A stretch of 64,000 nt of DNA. It comes from Pseudarthrobacter sp. ATCC 49987. Lineage in GTDB: Bacteria > Actinomycetota > Actinomycetes > Actinomycetales > Micrococcaceae. Made by a program: the position numbers and the translations under genes. Shown here in pieces: positions 57,181 through 64,000 of this stretch; position 1 is the stretch's first letter; each line of letters starts with the position of its first letter. The notes beneath the pieces were generated by a model that searched no databases, was not told where the DNA came from, and saw only the letters and a list, made by a program, of their open reading frames with translations. The stretch spans positions 744,001 through 808,000 of the forward strand of contig NZ_JAABNS010000001.1 in assembly GCF_009928425.1 (NCBI RefSeq). The letters run 5' to 3'.

Positions 57181-59010
57181 ATGACTGACTTCATCGCCGT
57201 CGACCCGGCCGTCACCCCGGCACCAGGCCAGGGGGCACCCGTACTGGAAGTCCGCGATCTCAGCGTCGACTTCGGCGTGGACAAGAAATGGGTCCCGGCC
57301 GCCATCGGGTTGAACTACGAGGTCCGTGCCGGCGAGGTGCTCGCCATCGTGGGGGAGTCCGGCTCGGGCAAGAGCGCCAGCTCGATGGCGTTGCTGGGCC
57401 TGCTGCCCAGCAACAGCCGTGTGACTGGAAGTGTCAAGCTCGCCGGACAGGAGCTGCTGGGGACGAACGAGGCCAACATCCGTGCCGTCCGGGGCAAGGA
57501 CGTCGCTGTGATCTTCCAGGAGCCCATGACTGCCCTGAACCCGGTCTACACCGTCGGCGCCCAGATCGTGGAGACCGTCCGCCTGCACAGCGAAGTCTCG
57601 CCCGACGAAGCCCGGCTGCGCGCCCTGCGCATGCTCGAGCTCGTGGAGCTGCCGGATCCGGAGAAGGCGTTCCGGTCCTACCCCCACCAGCTTTCCGGCG
57701 GCCAGCGCCAGCGCGCGATGATCGCCCAGTCGCTCTCCTGCGATCCGAAGCTGCTGATCGCCGACGAGCCCACCACCGCCCTGGACGTAACGGTCCAGGC
57801 GGAAATCCTGGACCTGATGCGCAACCTGCGGAACAAGCTGGACAGCGCCATCGTCCTGATCACCCACGACATGGGAGTTGTCGCCGACCTGGCCGACCGG
57901 ATCGCCGTGATGCGCCGGGGCGTGATCGTGGAAACCGGCACGGCCGCGGAAATCTTCCACAACCCCCAGCACGAATACACGAAGGCCCTGCTGGCTGCCG
58001 TTCCGCACCTCGGACAGGGCGGCGCGGACTCGGCCGCGGAAGTCGATGTCACCGCCGCCCTCGCCGCCGCCACCAACGCCGAACTCTCCTCCATCCCGGA
58101 AGACCAGCTCCTCCGGCGCGAGCGTGAAAATGCAGCGGCGCTGGCCGCCGCGGAGGCCGCCAAGCCCCAAGGGCAGCCGGTCCTGGAGCTGACGGACGTC
58201 GCCATCGAGTACCCCAAGCAGGGGCGGGTGCCCGCCTTCCGCGCCGTGGAGGGCGCCAACCTGGTCATCTATCCGGGGCAGGTTGTCGGCCTGGTGGGGG
58301 AGTCCGGTTCGGGCAAGACCACAATCGGCCGCGCCGCCGTCGGGCTGCTGCCGGTCGCGGCCGGGACCATGAAGGTCGTTGGACAGGACATTTCCGCCGC
58401 CAAGAGGAACGGCCGGCAGCTGCACGAGATGCGCCGCCACGTCGGCATGGTGTTCCAGGACCCGTCGTCGTCGCTGAACCCGCGGCTTCCGATCGGCGAG
58501 AGCATCGGCGAGCCGATGTTCCTCGCCGGGGTGGCCAAAGGCGGCGAGCTGCAGAAACGCATCGAGGCGCTGCTGGACCAGGTGGAGCTGCCGCGGAATT
58601 ACCGCAACCGCTACCCGCACGAGCTCTCCGGCGGTCAGAAGCAGCGTGTGGGCATCGCGCGGGCGCTCTCGCTGAAGCCGAAACTGATGGTCGCCGATGA
58701 GCCCACCTCGGCCCTGGACGTGTCCGTGCAGGCCAAGGTGCTTGATCTGTTCCAGAACCTGCAGAAGGAGCTCGGGTTCGCCTGCCTCTTCGTCACCCAC
58801 GACCTCGCCGTGGTTGACGTGCTGGCGGACCGGATCTGCGTGATGCAGCGCGGACGCATCGTCGAGCAGGGCACCCGGGACCAGATCCTGCGGAACCCGC
58901 AGGAACCGTACACCCAGCGGCTTCTGGCCGCGGTGCCGCTTCCGGATCCGGAAAAGCAGCGGGAACGCCGCGAGTTGCGTGCCCAGTTGCTCGCAGCGGG
59001 ACAGAGTTAA
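57181..59010 (+). CDS. Peptide ABC transporter ATPase, fused DppD-DppF type (operon 1)
   Basis: A 609-residue protein with two ABC ATPase domains in one chain. Domain 1: Walker A GESGSGKSA, signature LSGGQRQRAMIA, Walker B LLIADEPTTALD. Domain 2 (from about residue 335): Walker A GESGSGKTT, LSGGQKQRVGIARAL and LMVADEPTSALD. Each ends with the oligopeptide-family C-terminal motif (NPQHEYTKALLAAVP; NPQEPYTQRLLAAVP). It energises the two permeases encoded upstream. The ATG start has a GGAAGGAAGG purine run upstream. It is separated from dppC by the minus-strand PH-domain gene. Confidence 0.92.
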   Translation: MTDFIAVDPAVTPAPGQGAPVLEVRDLSVDFGVDKKWVPAAIGLNYEVRAGEVLAIVGESGSGKSASSMALLGLLPSNSRVTGSVKLAGQELLGTNEANIRAVRGKDVAVIFQEPMTALNPVYTVGAQIVETVRLHSEVSPDEARLRALRMLELVELPDPEKAFRSYPHQLSGGQRQRAMIAQSLSCDPKLLIADEPTTALDVTVQAEILDLMRNLRNKLDSAIVLITHDMGVVADLADRIAVMRRGVIVETGTAAEIFHNPQHEYTKALLAAVPHLGQGGADSAAEVDVTAALAAATNAELSSIPEDQLLRRERENAAALAAAEAAKPQGQPVLELTDVAIEYPKQGRVPAFRAVEGANLVIYPGQVVGLVGESGSGKTTIGRAAVGLLPVAAGTMKVVGQDISAAKRNGRQLHEMRRHVGMVFQDPSSSLNPRLPIGESIGEPMFLAGVAKGGELQKRIEALLDQVELPRNYRNRYPHELSGGQKQRVGIARALSLKPKLMVADEPTSALDVSVQAKVLDLFQNLQKELGFACLFVTHDLAVVDVLADRICVMQRGRIVEQGTRDQILRNPQEPYTQRLLAAVPLPDPEKQRERRELRAQLLAAGQS

Positions 59011-59181
59011 CCCGAGTTAACTGGGTCCGCCGGCCGCCGAATATTACCAGCCGGTAGTGTGTGACTTGAAATACATTGCGCTTGACGCTAACGGTCACGC
59101 TCTTGTCGGGTCACGGTTTGGCAACAGAGTTCCACCATCTGGACAGTCTCGGGTTAGGCTACTCGTATATGTAGGCCACGT

Positions 59182-59200
59182 CACAGGGGATACCCCTGTG
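59182..59200. promoter_or_regulatory. Perfect inverted repeat upstream of the second binding-protein gene
   Basis: CACAGGGG, ATA, CCCCTGTG: an eight-base perfect dyad 60 bases before the ATG at 59262 and 20 bases after a TAGGCT hexamer (59155-59160). It may be an operator for a dimeric repressor or a leader hairpin. Confidence 0.5.
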
Positions 59201-59261
59201 CCTGCCTGCGGGGAAGCATAAGTCTTTCCCTCACGAACTCCCACAACTCATAGGAGGCGGA

Positions 59262-60947
59262 ATGCGTTTTTCGCGCACTTCCAAAGCACTGGGCATGGTG
59301 GCCATCGCCGCTCTCGCCCTGACCGGATGCGGCGCCGGAGGCGGCACCGCAAACGGTGCCAGCCAGGCTGCCGGCGACCCCAACAAGGTCATCACCGCGT
59401 ACAGCAACGAACCGCAGAACCCCCTGATGCCCGCCAACACCGGCGAAGTCTACGGCGGCCGCGTCGTTGAGCTCCTCTTCGAGGGCCTGACCAGCTACGA
59501 TCCCAGTGGCAAGTCGGTAAACGCCCTGGCCGAGTCCATCGAATCCCCGGACGGCCAGAACTACACCATCAAGGTCAAAAAGGGCACCAAGTTCACCAAT
59601 GGCGAGGAAGTCACCGCCAAGAGCTTCGTTGACGCTTGGAACTTTGCCGCGCTGAGCACCAACGCGCAGGGCAACAGCAGCTTCTTTGAGTCCGTCGAAG
59701 GCTACGACGCCGTCAGCGCCACCTCGAAGCAGGCGGGAGCGGATGGCAAGGAAACCGAGGTTCCCGCCCCGACTGCGCAGACCCTCTCCGGACTGGTCCT
59801 GAAGGACGATTCCACTATTGAGGTCAAGCTGACGCAGCCGGAGGCCGACTGGCCGCTGCGCCTCGGCTACTCGGCATTCATGCCGCTGCCCGCCGACGCC
59901 ATCAAGGACCCGAAGAAGTTCGGCGAGAACCCGATCGGCAACGGCCCGTACAAGATGGAGAAGGAAGGCGCCTGGCAGCACGACAGCCAGATCGCCCTCG
60001 TCAAGAACCCTGACTACAAGGGGGCCCGCGAAGCCAAGAACGGCGGCGTGACCTTCAAGTTCTACACCGATCCGGCCCCGGCCTACACGGACATCCAGGC
60101 CAACAACCTGGACGTGACGGATGTTCTCCCCACCAACGCGCTGAAGACCTACACCACGGACTTCCCGGAGAACAACCTGAACAAGCCGTACGCCGGCAAC
60201 TCCACCCTGAACATCCCGGGCTACCTGCCCGAGTTCCAGGGCGAAGCAGGCAAGCTGCGCCGCCAGGCCCTCTCCATGGCGATCAACCGCGAGGAGATCA
60301 CCAAGGTCATCTTCTCCGGCACCCGCATCCCGGCCAAGGACTTCACGTCCCCGGCCGTTGACGGCTACAACGACAACGTCGCCGGTTCCGAGGTCCTGAA
60401 GTTCGATGCAGCAAAGGCGAAGGACCTCTGGACCAAGGCTGACGCCATCAGCCCGTGGCCGGCAGACAAGACCCTGCAGCTCGCGTACAACACCGACGGT
60501 GGCAACAAGGAATGGATCGACGCCGTTGCCAACAACTTCAAGAACAACCTGGGAATCAAGGCCGAAGGCCAGCCGTTCGCCAAGTTCGCTGAAATCCTGA
60601 AGCTGCGCGTCGCCAAGGAACTGCCGGGCCTGACCCGCGCCGGCTGGCAGGCCGACTACCCGTCGCTGTACAACTTCCTGGGCCCGCTCCTGAAGACCGG
60701 TGCCAGCGCCAACTACGAGGCCTACTCGAACCCCGAGTTCGACAAGCTTCTCACCGAAGGCCTGGGCGCCAAGTCCACGGACGACGCCAACAAGAAGTTC
60801 ACCCAGGCACAGGAGGTCCTGTTCAAGGACCTCCCCAACCTGCCGCTGTGGTACTCCGCACGCCAGGCTGTCTGGAGCCAGAATGTCAGCAACGTTGACT
60901 CCGGCTGGAACGGCGTTCTGCAGTACTGGGCCATCACGGCCAAGTAG
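59262..60947 (+). CDS. Peptide-type ABC transporter substrate-binding lipoprotein (operon 2)
   Basis: A 561-residue SBP_bac_5 lipoprotein. The signal is MRFSRTSKALGMVAIAALAL followed by lipobox LTGC with Cys23, nearly the same leader as the operon 1 protein. The mature part has YTIKVKKGTKFTNGEEVTAKSFVDAWNFA (as IKVKKGTKFTNGEEVTAKSF) and the C-terminal QEVLFKDLPNLPLWYSARQA region (as VLFKDLPNLPLWYSARQA), typical of OppA-type proteins. Sequence within the mature domain differs clearly from the operon 1 protein, so the ligands probably differ. AGGAGG precedes the ATG. Confidence 0.9.
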   Translation: MRFSRTSKALGMVAIAALALTGCGAGGGTANGASQAAGDPNKVITAYSNEPQNPLMPANTGEVYGGRVVELLFEGLTSYDPSGKSVNALAESIESPDGQNYTIKVKKGTKFTNGEEVTAKSFVDAWNFAALSTNAQGNSSFFESVEGYDAVSATSKQAGADGKETEVPAPTAQTLSGLVLKDDSTIEVKLTQPEADWPLRLGYSAFMPLPADAIKDPKKFGENPIGNGPYKMEKEGAWQHDSQIALVKNPDYKGAREAKNGGVTFKFYTDPAPAYTDIQANNLDVTDVLPTNALKTYTTDFPENNLNKPYAGNSTLNIPGYLPEFQGEAGKLRRQALSMAINREEITKVIFSGTRIPAKDFTSPAVDGYNDNVAGSEVLKFDAAKAKDLWTKADAISPWPADKTLQLAYNTDGGNKEWIDAVANNFKNNLGIKAEGQPFAKFAEILKLRVAKELPGLTRAGWQADYPSLYNFLGPLLKTGASANYEAYSNPEFDKLLTEGLGAKSTDDANKKFTQAQEVLFKDLPNLPLWYSARQAVWSQNVSNVDSGWNGVLQYWAITAK

Positions 60948-60952
60948 TTCCT

Positions 60953-61014
60953 GAGTTCTGCGGAACTCATTCACACATCACTAAAGCTTGGGGGTCCGGC
61001 CTTGCCGGACCCCC
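60953..61014 (+). terminator. Two intercistronic hairpins after the second binding-protein gene
   Basis: GAGTTC/GAACTC (60953-60968, loop TGCG) right after the stop, then GGGGGTCCGGC/GCCGGACCCCC (60990-61014, loop CTT), an 11-bp perfect stem. No T run. The placement mirrors the hairpin in operon 1. Confidence 0.7.
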
Positions 61015-61086
61015 ATATGCTTGAAACCGGCAGGAAGCTGTCCCCATGATTCCCCTTCGTTCCACCATCACACCGGAGGCGCTGCT

Positions 61087-62016
61087 GTGATCCAGTTCAT
61101 CCTCCGGCGCCTGCTGCAGGTCATCCCGGTATTCCTCGGAACCACCCTGCTCGTCTACTTCATGGTCTTTGCCCTTCCGGGCGACCCCATCCGCGCGCTC
61201 TTCGGCGACCGCCCGCCGAGCGAGGCGGTCATCGCGCAGCTGCGCCAGCAGTACAACCTGGACCAGCCGTTCTGGGTCCAGTACGGGCTGTTCCTCAAGA
61301 ACCTCTTCACGTTCAACCTCGGCGTCGACTTCACCGGCCAGCCGATCGCCGCCACCCTGGCCCGCGTCTTCCCGGTCACGGCCATGCTCGCCATCGAAGC
61401 CCTCATCATCCAGGGCGTGTTCGGCATCGCCTTCGGCCTCGTCGCCGGCCTGCGCAAGGGCGGCTTCTTCGACAGCACGGTCCTGGTGCTCTCGCTCGTC
61501 GTGATCGCCATCCCGACCTTCGTGCTCGGCTTCGCGCTGCAGCTGCTGATCGGTGTCCAGCTGGGGTGGGCCAAACCCACGGTCGGCTCGAATGTCACCT
61601 GGGGAAGCCTGATCCTCCCCGCGGTGGTCCTGGGTATGGTGTCCTTCGCCTACGTCCTGCGACTGACACGTGCGTCCGTCATCGAGAACATGAACGCCGA
61701 CTACGTCCGCACCGCCACCGCCAAGGGCCTCGCCCGCCGCCAGGTGGTGACGACCCACGTCCTGCGCAACTCGCTGATCCCCGTGATCACGTACCTCGGC
61801 GCTAGCCTGGGCGGCCTGATGGGCGGCGCGATCGTGACCGAAGCCATCTTCAATGTCCCCGGCGTTGGCCAGAAGCTGTACCAGGCCATTCTCCGAAGCG
61901 AAGGCCCCACCGTGGTCGCCATTGTGAGCGTCCTGGTGCTGGTCTTCGTACTCGCCAACCTGTTGGTCGATCTGCTGTACGCCTGGCTTGACCCGAGGAT
62001 CCGCTATGAAAACTAA
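61087..62016 (+). CDS. Peptide ABC transporter permease, DppB-type (operon 2)
   Basis: A 309-residue permease of normal length. The N-terminus IQFILRRLLQVIPVFLGTTLLVYFM is typical (as FILRRLLQVIPVFLGTTLL), followed by FALPGDPIRALFGDRPPSE and the EAA loop RTATAKGLARRQVVTTHVLRNSLIPV (as ATAKGLARRQVVTTHVLRN). Compared with the operon 1 DppB it lacks the ~170-residue insert. The GTG start has GGAGG seven bases upstream. Its stop overlaps the next gene by 11 bases. Confidence 0.92.
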   Translation: MIQFILRRLLQVIPVFLGTTLLVYFMVFALPGDPIRALFGDRPPSEAVIAQLRQQYNLDQPFWVQYGLFLKNLFTFNLGVDFTGQPIAATLARVFPVTAMLAIEALIIQGVFGIAFGLVAGLRKGGFFDSTVLVLSLVVIAIPTFVLGFALQLLIGVQLGWAKPTVGSNVTWGSLILPAVVLGMVSFAYVLRLTRASVIENMNADYVRTATAKGLARRQVVTTHVLRNSLIPVITYLGASLGGLMGGAIVTEAIFNVPGVGQKLYQAILRSEGPTVVAIVSVLVLVFVLANLLVDLLYAWLDPRIRYEN

Positions 62017-62956
62017 TCGAAAATTCGAGCACTTTGTTGCCCCGGTCGAGGAAACCCCTCTGCTGGCAACGGATGCCGTCAAAGTCGACGACGCCCCGCT
62101 GAGCCTCTGGGCAGACGCCTGGCGCAAGCTCCGCCGTCGGCCGCTCTTCATCATCTCCGCGGTCATGATCGCGCTGATCATCGTGGTGGCGGTGTTCCCC
62201 GGGCTCTTCACCCAGGTGGCCCCGGACAACGGCTGCGAGCTGGCGAACTCCAACGGAGCACCCGCTGAAGGCCACCCGCTGGGGTTCACCTTCCAGGGCT
62301 GCGACATCTACTCGCGCATCATCCACGGCACCCAGGCATCGCTCATGGTGGGTGTGTTCTCCGTGATCTCCGTGCTGATCATCGGCGTCACCCTCGGCGC
62401 CCTGGCCGGCTTCTTCGGCGGCTGGGTTGACACGGTCATCGCCCGGCTCGGCGACATCTTCTTCGCCCTGCCGATCGTCCTCGGCGCCCTGGTCCTCACC
62501 CAGCTTCCGCTCATGCGGGAAAACCGCGGTGTCTGGACGGTGGTCCTCGTGCTCGTGGTCCTCGGCTGGCCGCAGATGGCCCGCATTACCCGCGGCGCCG
62601 TCATCGAGGTCCGCAACGCCGACTTCGTGACGGCTGCCCGGTCGCTCGGTGTCTCCAGGATCGGATCCCTGGTCAGCCATGTGCTCCCGAACGCCCTGGC
62701 GCCCATCATTGTGCTCGCGACCATGGAACTCGGCGTCTTCATCGTCGCCGAAGCCACACTCTCGTTCCTCGGAATCGGCATGCCCGGCTCCGTGATGTCC
62801 TGGGGTAACGACATCTCCGCCGCGCAGTCCTCCATCCGCACCAACCCGGCTGTCCTGCTCTACCCGGCAACAGCCCTGTCCATCACCGTGCTGAGCTTCA
62901 TCATGCTGGGCGACGCCCTCCGTGATGCGCTCGACCCGAAGAGCCGTCAGCGATGA
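62006..62956 (+). CDS. Peptide ABC transporter permease, DppC-type (operon 2)
   Basis: A 316-residue permease: hydrophilic N-terminus, first helix (RPLFIISAVMIALIIVVAVFPG), HPLGFTFQGCDIYSRIIHGTQASLMVG (as QGCDIYSRIIHGTQASL, the DppC signature region) and EAA loop VTAARSLGVSRIGSLVSHVLPNALAP (as AARSLGVSRIGSLVSHVLPN). The ATG lies inside the end of the preceding gene, so translation is coupled. Confidence 0.9.
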   Translation: MKTNRKFEHFVAPVEETPLLATDAVKVDDAPLSLWADAWRKLRRRPLFIISAVMIALIIVVAVFPGLFTQVAPDNGCELANSNGAPAEGHPLGFTFQGCDIYSRIIHGTQASLMVGVFSVISVLIIGVTLGALAGFFGGWVDTVIARLGDIFFALPIVLGALVLTQLPLMRENRGVWTVVLVLVVLGWPQMARITRGAVIEVRNADFVTAARSLGVSRIGSLVSHVLPNALAPIIVLATMELGVFIVAEATLSFLGIGMPGSVMSWGNDISAAQSSIRTNPAVLLYPATALSITVLSFIMLGDALRDALDPKSRQR

Positions 62957-62967
62957 AGGAGGCAACC

Positions 62968-64000
62968 ATGACAACTTCCGACGTCACGATTCATGAGGCC
63001 GGAACCACGGCCGACCGGCCGCTGCTGGAAATCCGCGATCTCGCGATCTCGTTCAAGACCGGCAGCGGCGAGGTCCAGGCCGTGCGCAACGCACACCTGA
63101 CCATCATGCCCGGCGAGACCGTCGCCATTGTGGGCGAGTCCGGATCCGGCAAGTCAACGACGGCGCTGGCCGCCATTGGCCTGCTGCCCGGCAACGGCCG
63201 CATCGCCGGCGGGCAGATCCTGCTCGACGGCGAGGACATCTCGCACGCATCCGAGAAGCGCATGATCGAACTGCGCGGCAACACGATCGGCATGGTCCCG
63301 CAGGACCCGATGTCCAACCTGAACCCGGTCTGGAAGATCGGCGACCAGGTCAAGGAGACGCTGAAGGCCAACGGCCGCCCCAGCGGGCCCGACGACGTCG
63401 CGAAGGTCCTGGCGCAGGCCGGCCTGCCCGACGCCGCCCGTCGGGCGAAGCAGTACCCGCACGAGTTCTCCGGCGGCATGCGCCAGCGCGCGCTGATCGC
63501 CATCGGCCTGTCCTGCCAGCCGCGCCTGCTCATCGCCGATGAGCCGACGTCGGCCCTGGACGTCACCGTGCAGCGCCAGATCCTGGACCACCTCGAAAAG
63601 ATGACCTCGGAGCTGGGCACGTCCGTGCTGCTCATCACCCACGACCTCGGCCTCGCAGCGGAGCGGGCCGACAAGGTCGTGGTCATGTACCGCGGCAACG
63701 TCGTCGAGGCGGGTCCGTCCCTGGAGCTGCTGCAGAACCCGCAGCACCCCTACACCCAGCGGCTGGTGGCCTCGGCGCCGTCGCTGGCGTCACGGCGCAT
63801 CCAGGTGGCCAAGGAGCTCGGCGTCACGACGAACGAGCTGCTGGCCCCCGCGGAGGCTGCAGTGGCTGCCCCGACGCAGACGGACGACGTGCTGCAGATC
63901 CAGAACCTGAGCAAGGTCTTCAAGCTGCGCTCCGGGTTCGGCAAGTCGGCCGACTTCACCGCCGTCGACGACGTCTCCTTCAGCGTCAAGCGCGGAACGA
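62968..64000 (+). CDS. Peptide ABC transporter ATPase, fused two-domain type (operon 2), 3' truncated by window edge
   Basis: At least 344 residues, running off the right end. The ATG has an ideal AAGGAGG site five bases upstream, overlapping the previous stop. Domain 1 is complete: Walker A GESGSGKST, Q-loop VPQDPMSNLNP, signature FSGGMRQRALIA, Walker B LLIADEPTSALD, and the NPQHPYTQRLVASAPSL C-terminal motif (as NPQHPYTQRLVA). A linker follows and a second cassette begins (LQIQNLSKVFKLRSGF), so it is a fused DppD-DppF like the operon 1 protein. Confidence 0.9.
   Translation, partial: MTTSDVTIHEAGTTADRPLLEIRDLAISFKTGSGEVQAVRNAHLTIMPGETVAIVGESGSGKSTTALAAIGLLPGNGRIAGGQILLDGEDISHASEKRMIELRGNTIGMVPQDPMSNLNPVWKIGDQVKETLKANGRPSGPDDVAKVLAQAGLPDAARRAKQYPHEFSGGMRQRALIAIGLSCQPRLLIADEPTSALDVTVQRQILDHLEKMTSELGTSVLLITHDLGLAAERADKVVVMYRGNVVEAGPSLELLQNPQHPYTQRLVASAPSLASRRIQVAKELGVTTNELLAPAEAAVAAPTQTDDVLQIQNLSKVFKLRSGFGKSADFTAVDDVSFSVKRGT

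Noticed and set aside
1..64000. CRISPR array, phage structural genes, toxin-antitoxin pair or rRNA operon
   Set aside because: No regularly spaced direct repeats, no phage morphogenesis proteins, no paired small toxin-antitoxin ORFs and no rRNA-like sequence were seen.

Overview
This 64-kb window is high-GC chromosomal DNA from an actinobacterium. The gene set (SURF1 / DUF3817 / guaA, an AAA helicase-like protein, a SAF-domain protein, FmdB, 5-FCL, galU, a RimJ-type acetyltransferase), frequent GTG starts and many apparently leaderless genes point to the family Micrococcaceae, close to Arthrobacter/Pseudarthrobacter. This is an inference from gene content; no 16S gene is present.

Layout. 1-9 kb: the 3' half of glpD, a fructose-type PTS EIIA, a SURF1 protein, a DUF3817 membrane protein, guaA with a strong terminator, and a 1369-residue SF1-helicase/nuclease-like protein whose active sites look degenerate. 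9-14.7 kb: SAF protein, fmdB behind a near-perfect CIRCE heat-shock operator, 5-formyltetrahydrofolate cyclo-ligase, galU, an acetyltransferase, a membrane protein and an atypical SDR. 14.7-24.9 kb: tRNA-Ala(CGC), a PadR-AarF pair, a secreted GH5 cellulase, a YqeY protein, a methyltransferase, an ABC-F ATPase, a small membrane protein and a second AarF kinase. 24.9-36 kb: a CorA-type channel, two AsnC/Lrp regulators each divergent from a target (MFS exporter; Cys/Met-type PLP lyase), a second MFS divergent from a LysR regulator, nitronate monooxygenase, a BadF-type sugar kinase, a Nudix hydrolase, a short ORF with a strong ribosome site, and rsgA. 36-48.6 kb: a four-gene osmoprotectant ABC operon, alaA, ppk2, xseBA, a membrane protein, ispH, rmuC and ychF.

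48.6-51.5 kb is the accessory part of the window. The present ychF gene ends in AT-rich codons for VVEFRFNV. A second, host-like copy of exactly these codons plus a stop lies 2.87 kb downstream, just before what looks like the native ychF terminator. Between them are a short AlkB-like fragment, a hypothetical gene and a complete IS3-family element with a 3-bp target duplication. I read this as the decayed remains of an element that integrated into the 3' end of ychF and supplied a recoded replacement end.

51.8-64 kb holds two oligopeptide/dipeptide ABC transporter operons in tandem (binding protein, two permeases, ATPase). Each has a hairpin directly after the binding-protein gene, which would let the binding protein be made in excess. 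The second operon runs off the window.

At least thirteen genes have a TAnnnT or GATAAT hexamer exactly six bases before the start codon. This is the signature of leaderless mRNAs and was used here to choose starts.
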